This document shows positions 1-16,300 of a DNA stretch of 64,000 nucleotides, piece after piece. The DNA is from Takakia lepidozioides. Taxonomy: Eukaryota; Streptophyta; Takakiopsida; Takakiales; Takakiaceae. Both the position numbers and the translations under genes were made by a program. Under the pieces are notes generated by a model. That model saw only the letters and a program-made list of their open reading frames with translations. It was not told the origin of the DNA and did no database searches. The stretch's first letter is position 1, and the number at the start of each line of letters is the position of its first letter. The stretch lies in contig CM060731.1 in NCBI GenBank assembly GCA_030704615.1, positions 34,472,001 through 34,536,000 of the forward strand. The letters are read 5' to 3'.

Positions 1-5297
<5,297 letters not shown>

Positions 5298-6313
5298 CCT
5301 ATGCTACACACACAAATGTCCAATTCCTGTTTCCTGCACCAGAACTTCACCGCCCATCACAAGCATACCGAAACGGAAACACCTCCGACTCCAACCCCAG
5401 CGTCCACATCAATCACCAAGTCCGAGCAAAGCGGAGGACGTAAAAAACGCGCTCTCTCAACCATCAGTCAATACGTGCTTCATTGTTGACTCGGGAGTGT
5501 CATTCATCTTCGCGTGGGTCCATCTCCAAACATCACATACCTACTCTGCATCACCTGGCGCCCTCTTGTACTGACAATTGAGACCCAATTCTCGCTTGTG
5601 GGGTGATTTGCTGATGGACGGGAGGCAGAAAGAATTTCAGGCAGCCCGCTCGTGTGTGAGATATTGTCAACGAGCTGGCAAGCTGACAAGGGATCTGGAA
5701 AAAACAAAAGCTCTTAAACATGACGTCAGAGAAATCCAGGCTTGGAACATGCCCCGGGAACTGTGCTAGTGTCATCTTCTCAAACAATCAGCCAAGTATA
5801 TGATGATTGTAGTGTTTGTGTTGCTTGTGTTATTTGAGACAAATGCTGAGTTTGACGGTGTTTCTACTTAGCACCATAATCACTATTCTGTGTTATGTTG
5901 GAATTGAGAGAGCTATGGGGATGAATTCTACCTTCCAACGGAATGCAGTGGCAGTTCAAGGTGAAGTGACATCATAAATTACGTTTGCTTTGGTAGGAGC
6001 CAACCTCCTTGACGGATTGAATATATCAAGTAGTAATTCCTTGGTTAGAGCCTTAGTGTTACAACTTTGTATTGGGCGGTAGTATATCTTATTTATATAG
6101 TGATAGCAAGCCTGGAACATGCCTCTATCCCTTGCCTCTGTCCGCAAGGGACAAAGACATTGTGGAGACATCTTGCCTAGGGGGAAAACTAGGCTTATCC
6201 ATTAAGCCTAGTCTATGGAGGGTTAATGGGCAGGATTCGTGAAGGCCTTCATGATGTGGAAAAAGTATAAAACAACAACCCCAAAATCACAGAAGGAAAG
6301 AGCAAGAGATTGT
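5298..6313. other. CDPK upstream region, no gene seen
   Basis: This stretch lies upstream of the minus-strand CDPK start and should hold its 5' UTR and promoter. I see no convincing TATA box at a definable distance and no coding signal: the open frames are short and overlap on both strands. Confidence 0.4.
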
Positions 6314-6491
6314 TGGCTCCGCATCAGTGCCAACAATGGTTAAGCCCCTCTTGTGCCTTCCCCAAGTGTCACCTTCCCTCCTTTGTTGAAAACTACATCT
6401 CTCTTATGGAACAATTTATGACGAATAAATGGATGAAACTTCAAGTTTATCATGGATGAAAGTAGATTTTGTTTATTCACAAGAGGAGCCA
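6314..6491. repeat. Small inverted-repeat element, copy 1 (TGGCTCC...GGAGCCA ends)
   Basis: About 178 bp bounded by TGGCTCC and GGAGCCA. The interior (gtgccttcccca, gaacaatttacga-like, aatrgatgaa, tcaagtttat, atggatgaaagta) matches the copy at 10508-10731, so this is a dispersed MITE-like family. No coding potential. Confidence 0.55.
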
Positions 6492-6514
6492 TACGCGACT
6501 AGTCATTCGTTTAA

Positions 6515-7815
6515 CCCCTAAGAGTGGGGAGTGTTTTTGAGAGTCCACCTCAAAAATGGGACCCACTGACACATCCGAGGCTATATCTGCCTACAGGAGT
6601 TCATCCACGAAAATGAACCTTACTAAGTGAGATGCAGGCGCCCTACGCATAGGTTGACGAATTAATTAATTTTTGAGACCTGGGTGCTTTTGACACATGG
6701 AAAGTAGTTTCCAGAGGTTTCGACACTTGCGGTGGCTAATTTTTCGATTGAGGGGTCACTAGTCACTACCTAGTCTACTTACTAGTTACTAGGTACGGTA
6801 CTAGTTTCCAACTTGGTGGACGGTTGTGAAGATATGATGAACAATAAGACATGGAGTTGTTCGAAGATGAGGGTATCGTGGATATGATGCTCCAATGTGC
6901 TATGAATGAAGCTTGAAGTGCACTAGGTTTAAGTTAGATGCTAGTTGATAACTGGATTCAGTATTTTCTATTTTCAACATATTCTCCTTCAATTTTTATT
7001 AATTCGAACATTGTGAGCTTGGAATTTCTCGAATATTTCAGACAAAATGGTTCAATTTTATTCATATTTTTGGATAGTGCCGTTTTTAATTAATTATGTG
7101 CGAAACCGACCCGCGCAGAGGGTACTGTGCAAATTTGGGAAGAATTGACTGTTCCGTTTGGGAGATTATAATAATTTGCCATGGGTTTTTTTTCAACTCC
7201 AAAGGAAGTTTTTAGGGGAAAATACTGTTTGACCGGGCAAATTTGACAAAGATTTTTCCGGGGACCGGACCAACTCAGTCACAATCTTTGCAGGGTTACA
7301 CATGTTCTCAAGAAATTTGAGGGCCAAATTCCCCAAAGAAAATATGGCACCTTTGTATGTACAATGGGGGGGGGTTCAATGGAAGAAAAACTACACTGAA
7401 AAAAGAAGATCCACATAGCTCCTGGAGTTTTTTACAAAATCAAAGTTTCCTCTGGTGCAATCCTACACCCACACGGCAAGAAGAATGCCCAAATGTTTTT
7501 CCAAAAAACCAAAAACTGCTCTGTAGATGGGCTTTTTTGTGTCACTTCCATCTGAAGGCTGTCCGCAAGCCACGTCGGCAGGTCAAGTGCAGTGGCGGCC
7601 TCGGATCCATCTATCTAAGGGTACCCCTGATCTTTGAAAAATTGTAGTAGGATAGAGTTTTGGGTTTTTGGGGGAGCAGTAAAGTGGAACGTGTGGCATT
7701 AATTCCAGCGGTCACTTTTCATTCTGACACTTTTCTCATCCGCTTTCATCCACGGAAGTTATTCCGTGGATGAAAACGGCTGCGACCCAATTCACGTCGC
7801 GCCGGCCTTTTGGGG
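6515..7815. mobile_element. Non-autonomous piggyBac-like element flanked by TTAA, copy 1
   Basis: TTAA lies at 6511-6514 and again at 7816-7819. The ends begin CCCCTAAGAG and, read inward from the right, CCCCAAAAGG. TTAA target duplications and CCC-starting ends are piggyBac hallmarks. Near the right end are a perfect hairpin (CATCCACGG / CCGTGGATG, 7747-7772) and a shorter GCGAC/GTCGC hairpin. The last ~500 bp are diverged but alignable by eye with 9.9-10.35 kb. There is no transposase; the longest frame (7357-7647) shows no known domain. The ends match only weakly, hence moderate confidence. Confidence 0.45.
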
Positions 7816-8036
7816 TTAAATATATTGGTATATGGGGGATGATTGAAAACCCCCTCCTATGTGCTGGAGCAAGGGAAAAAAAAAGATGACATTAGGAATA
7901 ATGTAAGAACTTAATGCACTCGTGCCATCTTATGTACATTTGCCGTGGCAACATGGGCTTCTCCGGCAGGGCCCCTAATTTACAATTAAATACTTAAGAA
8001 TCCAAGAGTGTCATGGAGTGGTGGGTAGCTGTGCAA

Positions 8037-8204
8037 GTGGAGTGGAGTTAAACACCCTATCGTGTAACCCATTATAATCCGGAGTGGAGTTACACACCCT
8101 ATCGTGTAACCCATTATAATCCTGAGTGGAGTTACACACCCTATCGTGTAACCCATTATAATCCTGAGTGGAGTTACACTCCCCACCGTGTAACCCAGCA
8201 CAAC
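8037..8204. repeat. 42-bp tandem repeat, four copies
   Basis: Four head-to-tail copies of a 42-bp unit containing GAGTGGAGTTACACACCCTA then TCGTGTAACCCATTATAATC. The first and last copies are diverged. Because 42 is a multiple of 3 the array stays open on the minus strand and reads as a repeating GYTIGCVTPLRIIM, which I regard as a by-product of the period rather than a gene. Confidence 0.85.
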
Positions 8205-8882
8205 CTGACTGCATGTTTTACTCCTAACTCTCCTCTATTTATACTCAAGATCCATACCCAGAATTAGCATAACTCCATTTTCAACTTGAGTTATCTCCAA
8301 AAACTGTTATTCTAATACCATGACTTGTATCACTAAAACTAACTTAGATTAACTGAGGATTATCACTATTGTTGACTATAATTTGTCATCACCGCTATTA
8401 TTGCATAGCCCTTATATAGAGGAATGCCCTCCACTGGGGGCCTCCCCTATACATACATTCGCTATCAAGACATGTGGGGTACTCTCCTATTGAACGATCG
8501 TGTGGTGACGCTAACTCGGGTTTGTGACTCGGATGGACACGGCGGCGCAATAGAGCGACCCCATGTAGCACCTATGATTCGGACTGTCACCACGCAACAC
8601 GACAGCCTAATGTTTGCCCCGGGTTGACATGACATGAATTGGGCAAAGAGGCAAGACTACAATTTGCCCTGGATAAATGTTAAGGGTCGAGAGTAGAATT
8701 ATAACATTCAGACACGGTTGACACAACATCCGCATGGGAGGCACAATCTTGATACCACACACTTGCAAAACATCTGATGCATGTACAACTAGGACATAGG
8801 CGCCCTTTTGGTGGGCCAGCCCCAAAAACAGGATCTAGTCCCATGGATGAAGCTGTATCTGACAGCTGACATACATCCACAA
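8205..8882. other. Intergenic stretch, no gene seen
   Basis: Between the 42-bp array and the hAT-like element I see only short, overlapping frames on both strands and no recognisable repeat or domain. Confidence 0.4.
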
Positions 8883-8890
8883 GTATGAAC

Positions 8891-9608
8891 CAGTGTTGGG
8901 GGCTTCTCTGGTTTTGGGTAGAACCTGCAAGGTAGGTTCTATCTTGTGGAAGGTAAATAGAGAACCTCCAGGCCGGGTACTTAAAAACATGGACAGTTAG
9001 AGAACCTGCGGTGCAGAGTATATCTCTGAGTTACATTTTCACGGGTATGTTTTATACCGGTTCTTTAATGCAATTATCCGCCAAATCCGGTGCTGGGGTA
9101 TATGGGTAGAGAACCGTATAGAGAACCGAGAGATGACCCGGTTCTGAGTTCAAAAGTTATTATGGACAGAATAAATAAAAAATGTGCATGTATGAGATGG
9201 CCACAATTGTCAATAATTAAGCTCATTTTCTAGCACAACTAACACTAAACTTCCTCTAGATTGCATTGTTGGCATGTTGGCATTCGGTTCTAGCATTTTC
9301 ACTACCCTTCTTCTTCCTCAAGGCTTCCACGCTAACCTTAGATAACCGCCCTTATACCCAGGGTATGTGTCGGGTGCAATTACCCTTACCCTCCCCTCTC
9401 ATTCCAACTCGTAGGTCAGGTTCTTATGGATACTAGCTATTAGAGAACCCTCGGTTCGGTGAAGTTCACGGGTAAATAGATTTTGGTATCCGCCGGTTCA
9501 ATATTGACTAGGGTATTTGAAATTTTAATACCCGAGGTTAAGGGGGTATATACCCGGGTCCGGAACCGGCGGTTCTTTCACCCAAATCCAAAGAACCACC
9601 CAACACTG
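8891..9608. mobile_element. Non-autonomous hAT-like element with 8-bp target duplication
   Basis: The ends are CAGTGTTGGG and CCCAACACTG, a 10-bp terminal inverted repeat of hAT type. The flanks are GTATGAAC (8883-8890) and GTTTGAAC (9609-9616), 7 of 8 identical, as expected for an aged 8-bp hAT target duplication. The 718-bp interior repeats an AGAGAACC / GGTTCT motif many times in both orientations. No transposase frame is present. Confidence 0.75.
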
Positions 9609-9649
9609 GTTTGAACCGTACCAACTGGTACCTACCTACTACATGTACC

Positions 9650-10350
9650 CGCTGATAAAATTAGGGGAGATTTGACCGTCAGAACTGGTAGATTATAACA
9701 TTTATATAGGGTGGATTTTGCAAAAACACAGAAATGGAGATGGAGAAATGCAGTTTGACCAAGGTCATTGGCCACCTTCCTGATTTTTGCTGAGGCACAG
9801 ACCTCTACATTCACACAGTATGCCCAGGGTACTCTCCAAATTTGGAGGGATTTCTCCAAAAATTGCATATTCCTCCTTTGCATGTCCAATAAGAGGGGTA
9901 CAGGCCCAGTGAAACAATTCCCAGAAAGAAAAAGCTGCCTGGAAGCCAGTTTTTTTATGAAATGAAAATTCCTGTGGTGGAGTCCTGTATTGCAAGAAGA
10001 CAAAGAGGAATCCCAAATTGTTTTTGGAAAATTCCAAATCCACATGTGTAGATGATAATTTTTGTGGGTTTTGAACAATTTCCAGGCCAGCCAATTATTT
10101 CCGGCCATGTCAGCAAGTCAACCCCGCTGGAGGGCCCCCAACCATGGATTTTGGGGTCCTTGCCACGCTGAAATAATCCTAGCTGCCGCACATTTAGGTT
10201 TTTTGGGGCCGCAATAAATTGCCCCATGTGCCTGTTGGGCCGACGCACATTTTTTCGCTCAAAAACTTTTTTCATCCACTGTCATCCACGGGAGTTATCC
10301 GTGGATGAATTTAGGATCGACCTGATTCAGGTCGATTGGGCCTTTAGGGG
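9650..10350. mobile_element. piggyBac-like element, copy 2, right part
   Basis: The right end CCTTTAGGGG is followed by TTAA (10351-10354), as in the copy ending at 7815. It carries the same subterminal hairpin (ATCCACGGG / CCGTGGAT, ~10275-10303) and a second perfect hairpin, ATCGACCTGA / TCAGGTCGAT. The interior aligns with 7.4-7.6 kb. I could not find a matching left TTAA-CCCC end; it may be lost or mutated. Confidence 0.4.
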
Positions 10351-10507
10351 TTAAAAACAACCTCCATCTCAAGTCTAGAAACGCTAACATGTATCTTGTT
10401 GGATTGTATTAGCTTCTAATGACGTTAGTATGACCTTATGATTAGCTTCGATCCGATGATTGGTTATGCTTAAGGATGTCTTTTTATTTTTATTTTTATT
10501 TTGTTGT

Positions 10508-10731
10508 TGGCTCCTCTTTATTCTAAAGAGGAGACTACAGAGGGTAAGCCCATGTTGTGCCTTCCCCATTTACCTCCTCTCCTTTGCTGAAACTACTTCA
10601 TGGCATGCTTCTCAAGGTCATACCATCCTGAGATAGAATCTTTGTTATCGAACAATTTACGAAAAGTAAATAGATGAATTTTCAAGTTTATTATGGATGA
10701 AAGTATATTTCACTATTCCCAAAGGGGAGCC
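10508..10731. repeat. Small inverted-repeat element, copy 2 (TGGCTCC...GGAGCC ends)
   Basis: Second member of the family at 6314-6491: it opens with TGGCTCCTCTTTATTC and closes with AAAGGGGAGCC. It shares interior blocks (gttgtgccttcccca, gaacaatttacga, tcaagtttattatggatgaa) but is ~45 bp longer. Confidence 0.55.
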
Positions 10732-11335
10732 GAAAGAGGGATGTCTTCTTATCTTAACCTAGCTGGAGTTAATTATGGAGCTTATCTCAAGCTAGCTTAA
10801 ATATATCTCGTAGCCTTTCTGATGCACTTAACATTTATTAAGGACAAGTCAACGAAGTTGGGGAGTAAACATTAATTAACAAATAACACTTAACAATTTG
10901 TTAGTGCACACAACTAGGGTAGTAAAATTTTCTTAATATTTATGGTAGTTTAATGTTTGTAGAGGTAACATTTATCCAGGGCAGATGGTTTTGCCTTTTT
11001 TTTTCTTAAAGTAATAGAAGTATATTTTGAAGCGTCATTATAGGGTCGAAGAATGTCTTTGCTTAGTGTGGTTGTCTACTGAGTTCAAACCTTTTTAAAG
11101 GGTTTAAAGGATTTGTAGAGGATCTATGATGTTTCCATTTACTAGTGTGATTGTTGATTCAATGATAAACCATACTTTTAAAGCATCTTAAAAAGATCTA
11201 GGATTTTTCAGCTCCATTATTGTGACTGTTTATGGAACAAAAGCATCCAATCTTCAAAAGGTGATCTATGAGTGTTTTCCTTCCACTATGTATGATTGAA
11301 CTCAAACATGTTATAGCGAGACATGATCAATTGGC
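10732..11335. other. AT-rich intergenic stretch, no gene seen
   Basis: AT-rich sequence with stops in all frames. No repeat or RNA gene recognised. Confidence 0.4.
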
Positions 11336-11339
11336 TTAA

Positions 11340-12551
11340 CCCTTAAGTGTCAAAACTCATTTTCACCCTCTCGTGGAAAAACATGACCCTGGCTCACAAA
11401 AAATATATATATCTATAGAATCTCTTTGTCCCTGTAAAACTGACCGTTGGAATTACTTCCCACCTACCCCACCTCCTACCACAAAAAGTTTCACCAAAAT
11501 CCAACTGCCAGATCTGAAGATTATGAAGTGTAGAGTGAGGACAAAAAAAAATCTCCACTAAGAACTAGGTGCTGAAAAAAGCAGTTTTTTGCTCGTATTT
11601 GGGCATTTTTAATTTTTTCTGTTTGAGAGTCTCAAGAACGTTGTTCCATACCTGATAACACACATTCTCATAAAATTTCAGTTTTTTCTGAAATGTTCTC
11701 AAGTGGGCTCCTTTGTAGTGACAAATTGGGGGGTCAAAATATGCCATTTTCTTTGGGCAGGCCAAAATCTCTCTTCCCAAAATTATACAAAAAATTCAGC
11801 CGGTCAATCCCTAGTCCCTCCGGTTGAAATGTCATGGGCTTCCATATGAAGTCCCCGAAAAACTTTGAGGCCAATCAGCCAATGCACCGCATCCTTAGGT
11901 TCCCTGCCCAAGACTTCAAATGGCACACCTTTGGTATAGCTTGCAGGCCTAGGATATTTGGAGCCGTAGCCCAGAAGGGCATGGGGTTTGGGAGGCTACC
12001 TGGCCCTGCTTACCTGGGGGGCCACTCCACCCTCAACCCTCTCAAATCCCCACCCTAGGTTTGGCCCACCCCTCCTGGCGTTTTTCTCCAGTCCCAAGCT
12101 CGGCCGCCATCGCGGCTGCACTCCCTCTAGCCCGCCCTGTATGGCGTTGGCCGGAGCTGCCATCGCCGTGGATTCAGGCTAGGGCCCAGGCCTGGGAATG
12201 CCCAGACCTGCGCCGGGCGCCATGCCCCTGCCGGGCAATCAAGGGATTTGGGGGAGCGTGCCGCCCTAACCTTTATGGGGTATCTTTCAGCTAACCTGAC
12301 CGCAGTTGCCATGTCAGCAACTTGGGCAGGTTAGGGGGGCCAAATTGGCCTCAAAAAGCTGAGTGTGCCCCCCTTCCAATTGGTCCCATACCCCTTCAGG
12401 CATTGACCAATTGGCCAATGCCATATGAAGGGGGACCCGATTATCTGTCGATTGAGCAAAAAAAAAGGCCAATCAGCCTTTAACCACAAGAAATTATGGC
12501 TGGTTAAAGAAACCTAACCGACCCAAAACGGGTCGGTTTGACACTTAAGGG
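11340..12551. mobile_element. Non-autonomous piggyBac-like element with TTAA duplication and near-terminal hairpin
   Basis: TTAA at 11336-11339 and 12552-12555 flank a 1,212-bp element with a perfect inverted repeat: including the TTAA, both ends read TTAACCCTTAAGTGTCAAA inward (19 bp). Next to the right end is a hairpin, AACCGACCC / GGGTCGGTT with a 5-nt loop (~12517-12539). The interior includes a GC-rich block (12.0-12.3 kb) whose open frames overlap on both strands; I take these as chance. No transposase. Clean ends suggest this is the youngest of the three TTAA elements here. Confidence 0.75.
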
Positions 12552-12555
12552 TTAA

Positions 12556-13355
12556 CTAAAAAGGTGCCGTTTGACCAACAAATCTTGTCTCATTAGCTTA
12601 TGTATCGATTCCACTGATGCGACTCTTTAGGTAACATAAGCATTGGCTTAAAAACTTTGCAGTATTTTCAGAAATCATTAAATCAGCCTCACTAAACCAA
12701 ATCTCTTTAAATCACGCTTCATTAGTTGGCGACTATTTATTTAAATTTAAATTTAAATTACCTTGAAAATATATTACGAAACAAGGGAAAAAATTTCCTT
12801 GACACGAGAAACCATTAGAGAACATAGAAAATAATGGGGTGACATCTAAGTCTAAGCTAAAAGGGAAAGCATATACTGTGAATCTAACACTTGTATGTTC
12901 AAATTCACCCTAAAAGAGAGAGATCACATATCATAGAGCTTAAAAACTAAGGCAGGAGTACCGAAGCTGGATTGGTGGAGTTGAATGCCTTCGCAACGGT
13001 GATGCCAGCTAAGAAGGATATCTATGGCACGATTATGAACAGGTTGGCCCAGTAACCTAAAAATAGTACTTGGCTTATAGCAGACCAGTTTGGTTCCTGC
13101 CTTGTAGAAATCCACATACCCCCAATAGTTGGTCTTTGGTAATGTTTAGTGTCACACATTATGTGGCGCTCCTTCAATGTTGAGTATAGTATAGTGTATA
13201 CCTAGTAGCTCTAAATTTAAGGTGGAATTGGATGTTGCCATAGAGCTGGGGTGCCTTCAATGCCATCATTGTGCTGTGTTGTGTTGATGTCATCTAATGC
13301 CGATCCAAATATACCGCTACTGTACTTATCCATGCTATTCGTCAGGACCAGTCTG
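12556..13355. other. Upstream region of the plastid-protein gene
   Basis: AT-rich, with a palindromic run of alternating AAATTT (~12736-12762). Presumably holds the promoter of the gene starting at 13356; no specific element can be assigned. Confidence 0.3.
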
Positions 13356-16300
13356 ATGGCGTCTCCAATGCTCTTAGGCCTCTCAAGCTCCTCTCAAGCC
13401 TCTGCCCACCGCACCCAAATTCTCTTCCAATTACCTTCAGGGATCCCCTGGAAGAGGGCGCCCGTCCAAGTGCCTGGCCGCTTGCAATGGCAGCATTCTG
13501 TAGACCTCTCTTCTTCTTGCAGGGGTGTCAAAATTCCACAACAATGCGGGAGTAAGAACCGGTCCGGTGGGTTCGCTGCACAGACGACCTCTCAGAAAGA
13601 GGGTGTGGCGGATGGGGATGCGGAAGTTGCTAGCCAGAGCTTGCGTGAGCTCGCGGTATGGTTTTCTCCCTTCCCCGTCCCCCAGCCCTACTTCTTGGTA
13701 GTGTCGATTTTTTTCTGGGAAAACCTGGCTCCCTGTGCATTGTGAGGTGCCAGAAGGCACTGCTTCGATTTCGTTAAGTGCAATAATGGATACGTTTCCT
13801 CGCATGTCTTGCAAATCTTTGGTGGGTATTACTCGCCAGTCGCACAACTGAATTTCCTTGAAAGTATCTGGATTACGATGACCTGGTGGTCTGTAAACCT
13901 CACTCGTTGGTATTCTAGAGAACCTCAAGAATGAAAACTCCCAAATTTGTTCTTCACAAGCTTTTTGCGTTCTCTGATTGCATTGACACCAATCACGTAG
14001 AATTTCCAATTTGGCAAGAACAGCTTGTATGAAATCAAGCAAGCGTAAAAGCATTGGACCTGCTGGGATTCTAAGTGAGGGGGTACCCTGCGAGAGCGGC
14101 CAATTCCAGGTTTTGTCCTATAAATTACGCATGTCTGTTGAGAGATGCTCGAGTAGTCGCTGCAGCTGGTAATCAAGCTCATTAATAATGTTACTATGGC
14201 TTTTGAGGATTGAAGATCTAACCTACACCCCAGATTGTGGATGCCAATGTTACATGGAATGACTGGAGCAAGCAAATTTATCTCACAATCTCTGGTTGCC
14301 TTGCAGCAGCTGCAGAGTGTGAAATTTTCTTGGACATGAAGAACCAGTGCTCCTTGAAAGTTGAACCCTTTTTCTGTTTGATTTTGTCAGTGAGACTTTT
14401 TGGTTCGGTTGGGGACAGGAGAGCTTGGTGCTACCTTCAAGCTACTTGAGAAAGCTCCCAAGTGATCTGCGAGTTGATGTAAGTCACATGGCAGCCAGTA
14501 CTGTTACTTCAAGCTTGAGCCTGTAGCGTCATCCTTTGCCTTGTCCAAGAAAGAGATACCTACGACTTTCACCCAGGCAGATCACGGGTCCAGATATTGT
14601 CTCATAGTTGTAGAGTGGTGAGGTTATTCTTGATTTCCTGAGTTCTTTTTGTGCTTCAATATTCAATCTTGGTTCTTAGTTGTACCTTAATTTTTTCAAG
14701 ACCTGCTATCTGTATCGGCTTCTTTGAGTTTTTTTGTTATGGGTTATGTTTCCTAGACACTGATTTGGCTATATCTAGTGCAACTTTTTAATCTCAAGAG
14801 TCAGTATTCTGTGGGTTCATTCATGCAGCTCAAGGATGCAGCGTTTGCATTAGCAAGTGGACCTCTCAATATGGAGGTTAGTGCTGCTCCTGAATAGAAC
14901 TTGTGTCTCTCCATATTTCCTCCTCGGTAGAAAGAATAGGTAAAAGTAGGGTCAGATGACAAGAGTTTCTCACCTGAGTCTCCTTTTTGAATGTGATGGT
15001 TGCTGGTGGAAGAGTTATAAGGTCCGGGCTGTTTGTGTCATTCAACCACAAACGCATGGAAGGGCTCGGGCTCCTATAACGAAACAGCTATGAAACTCAA
15101 CTAATGTGACCCTTTGTGCATGGACTGAGTGAGTCCATGCCTGGATGATGGTCAGTTTAAAATGGTTTCTTTGATGAGTTGTAGCGGGCTCTATGGAAAT
15201 GCATCCCTCTTTTCTGCGAGGAAGGGGCTGGCAAAATATAGGGAGTGAGGACAACTGAGCACACCTCAATGTGTCACGAACAGTTGATATTTTCGCTGTC
15301 TGTGTGTACGTTTGTATGTGCATGAGGAAGTACACGGATTTAGGATATATTGGGTTGTGCAGTGTGGAGAGCAAGTGGGACAGATGTTGATGCAGCTGTC
15401 GCAAGCATGGGAGCAAGGGGACACCCAGGCAGCGGCTGCTGTGGCTGCTTTGTTGCCCTCTCTGCCAGGCAAACTGCCGAAAGACCCCATTTCTCAGGCT
15501 GGTGAGTTGATTTGAACAGGCATGTTTGAGAGTAAGGGTAATGACAACCTTCCAGTCTATTTGTACACTTGCATAGAATCATCTTTACTCATGGTTGTTG
15601 TGCAAAAATGCAGGCTGCCACAGATCAGGCACTGACAATCTCCCTTTCCTCTCTGCATCTGTTCATTGTTCAAAGATGTGACACCCCACCCTGTGTTTAA
15701 CTTTCAATCCAGTGGCACTGACAATCTCCCTTTCCTCTCTGCATCTGTTCATTGTTCAAAGATAGACACCCCACTGTGTTTAATTTTCAGTCTAGGTCCG
15801 GGTGTGGCTTCAGCACATCCTTAAGGTCCTCACCAATGTCACAGATTGGAAACAAGTTCAGGGAGGTTTTAGGCTTGTATGGACATTCTTCGTGCTTCCA
15901 ACATGACCTTAGACACTTCAGCCTCCAAGTCAGCTTCATCTAGCATGATCAGTTCTTCCTGCCTACTATTCAGGTAAGGTACTTGAAAATCTCTTCCACC
16001 CTTTTCTGCCAGGACTAAGCCTGTTTAACAGGACGCTCTTGTTTCCTTGAAGTAGAGCTTATCGGCTTAAAGTCCCCATCCTGGACATTCTTCGTGCTTC
16101 CAAGATGACCTTAGACACTTCAGCCTCCAAGTCAGCTTCATCTAGCATGATCAGTTCTTCCTGCCTACTATTCAGGTAAGGTACTTGAAAATCTCTTCCA
16201 CCCTTTTCTGCCAGGACTAAGCCTGTTTAACAGGACGCTCTTGTTTCCTTGAAGTAGAGCTTATCAGTTTAAAGTCCCCATCCTTGAGTGACTTCCCTGA

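Noticed and set aside
7986-8214. Repeat protein GYTIGCVTPLRIIM
   Set aside because: It arises from a 42-bp tandem repeat whose period is a multiple of three; there is no start context or flanking coding sequence.
13437-14054. 205-aa minus ORF as a gene
   Set aside because: It lies antisense to the transit-peptide exon of an in-phase nine-exon gene and shows no domain.
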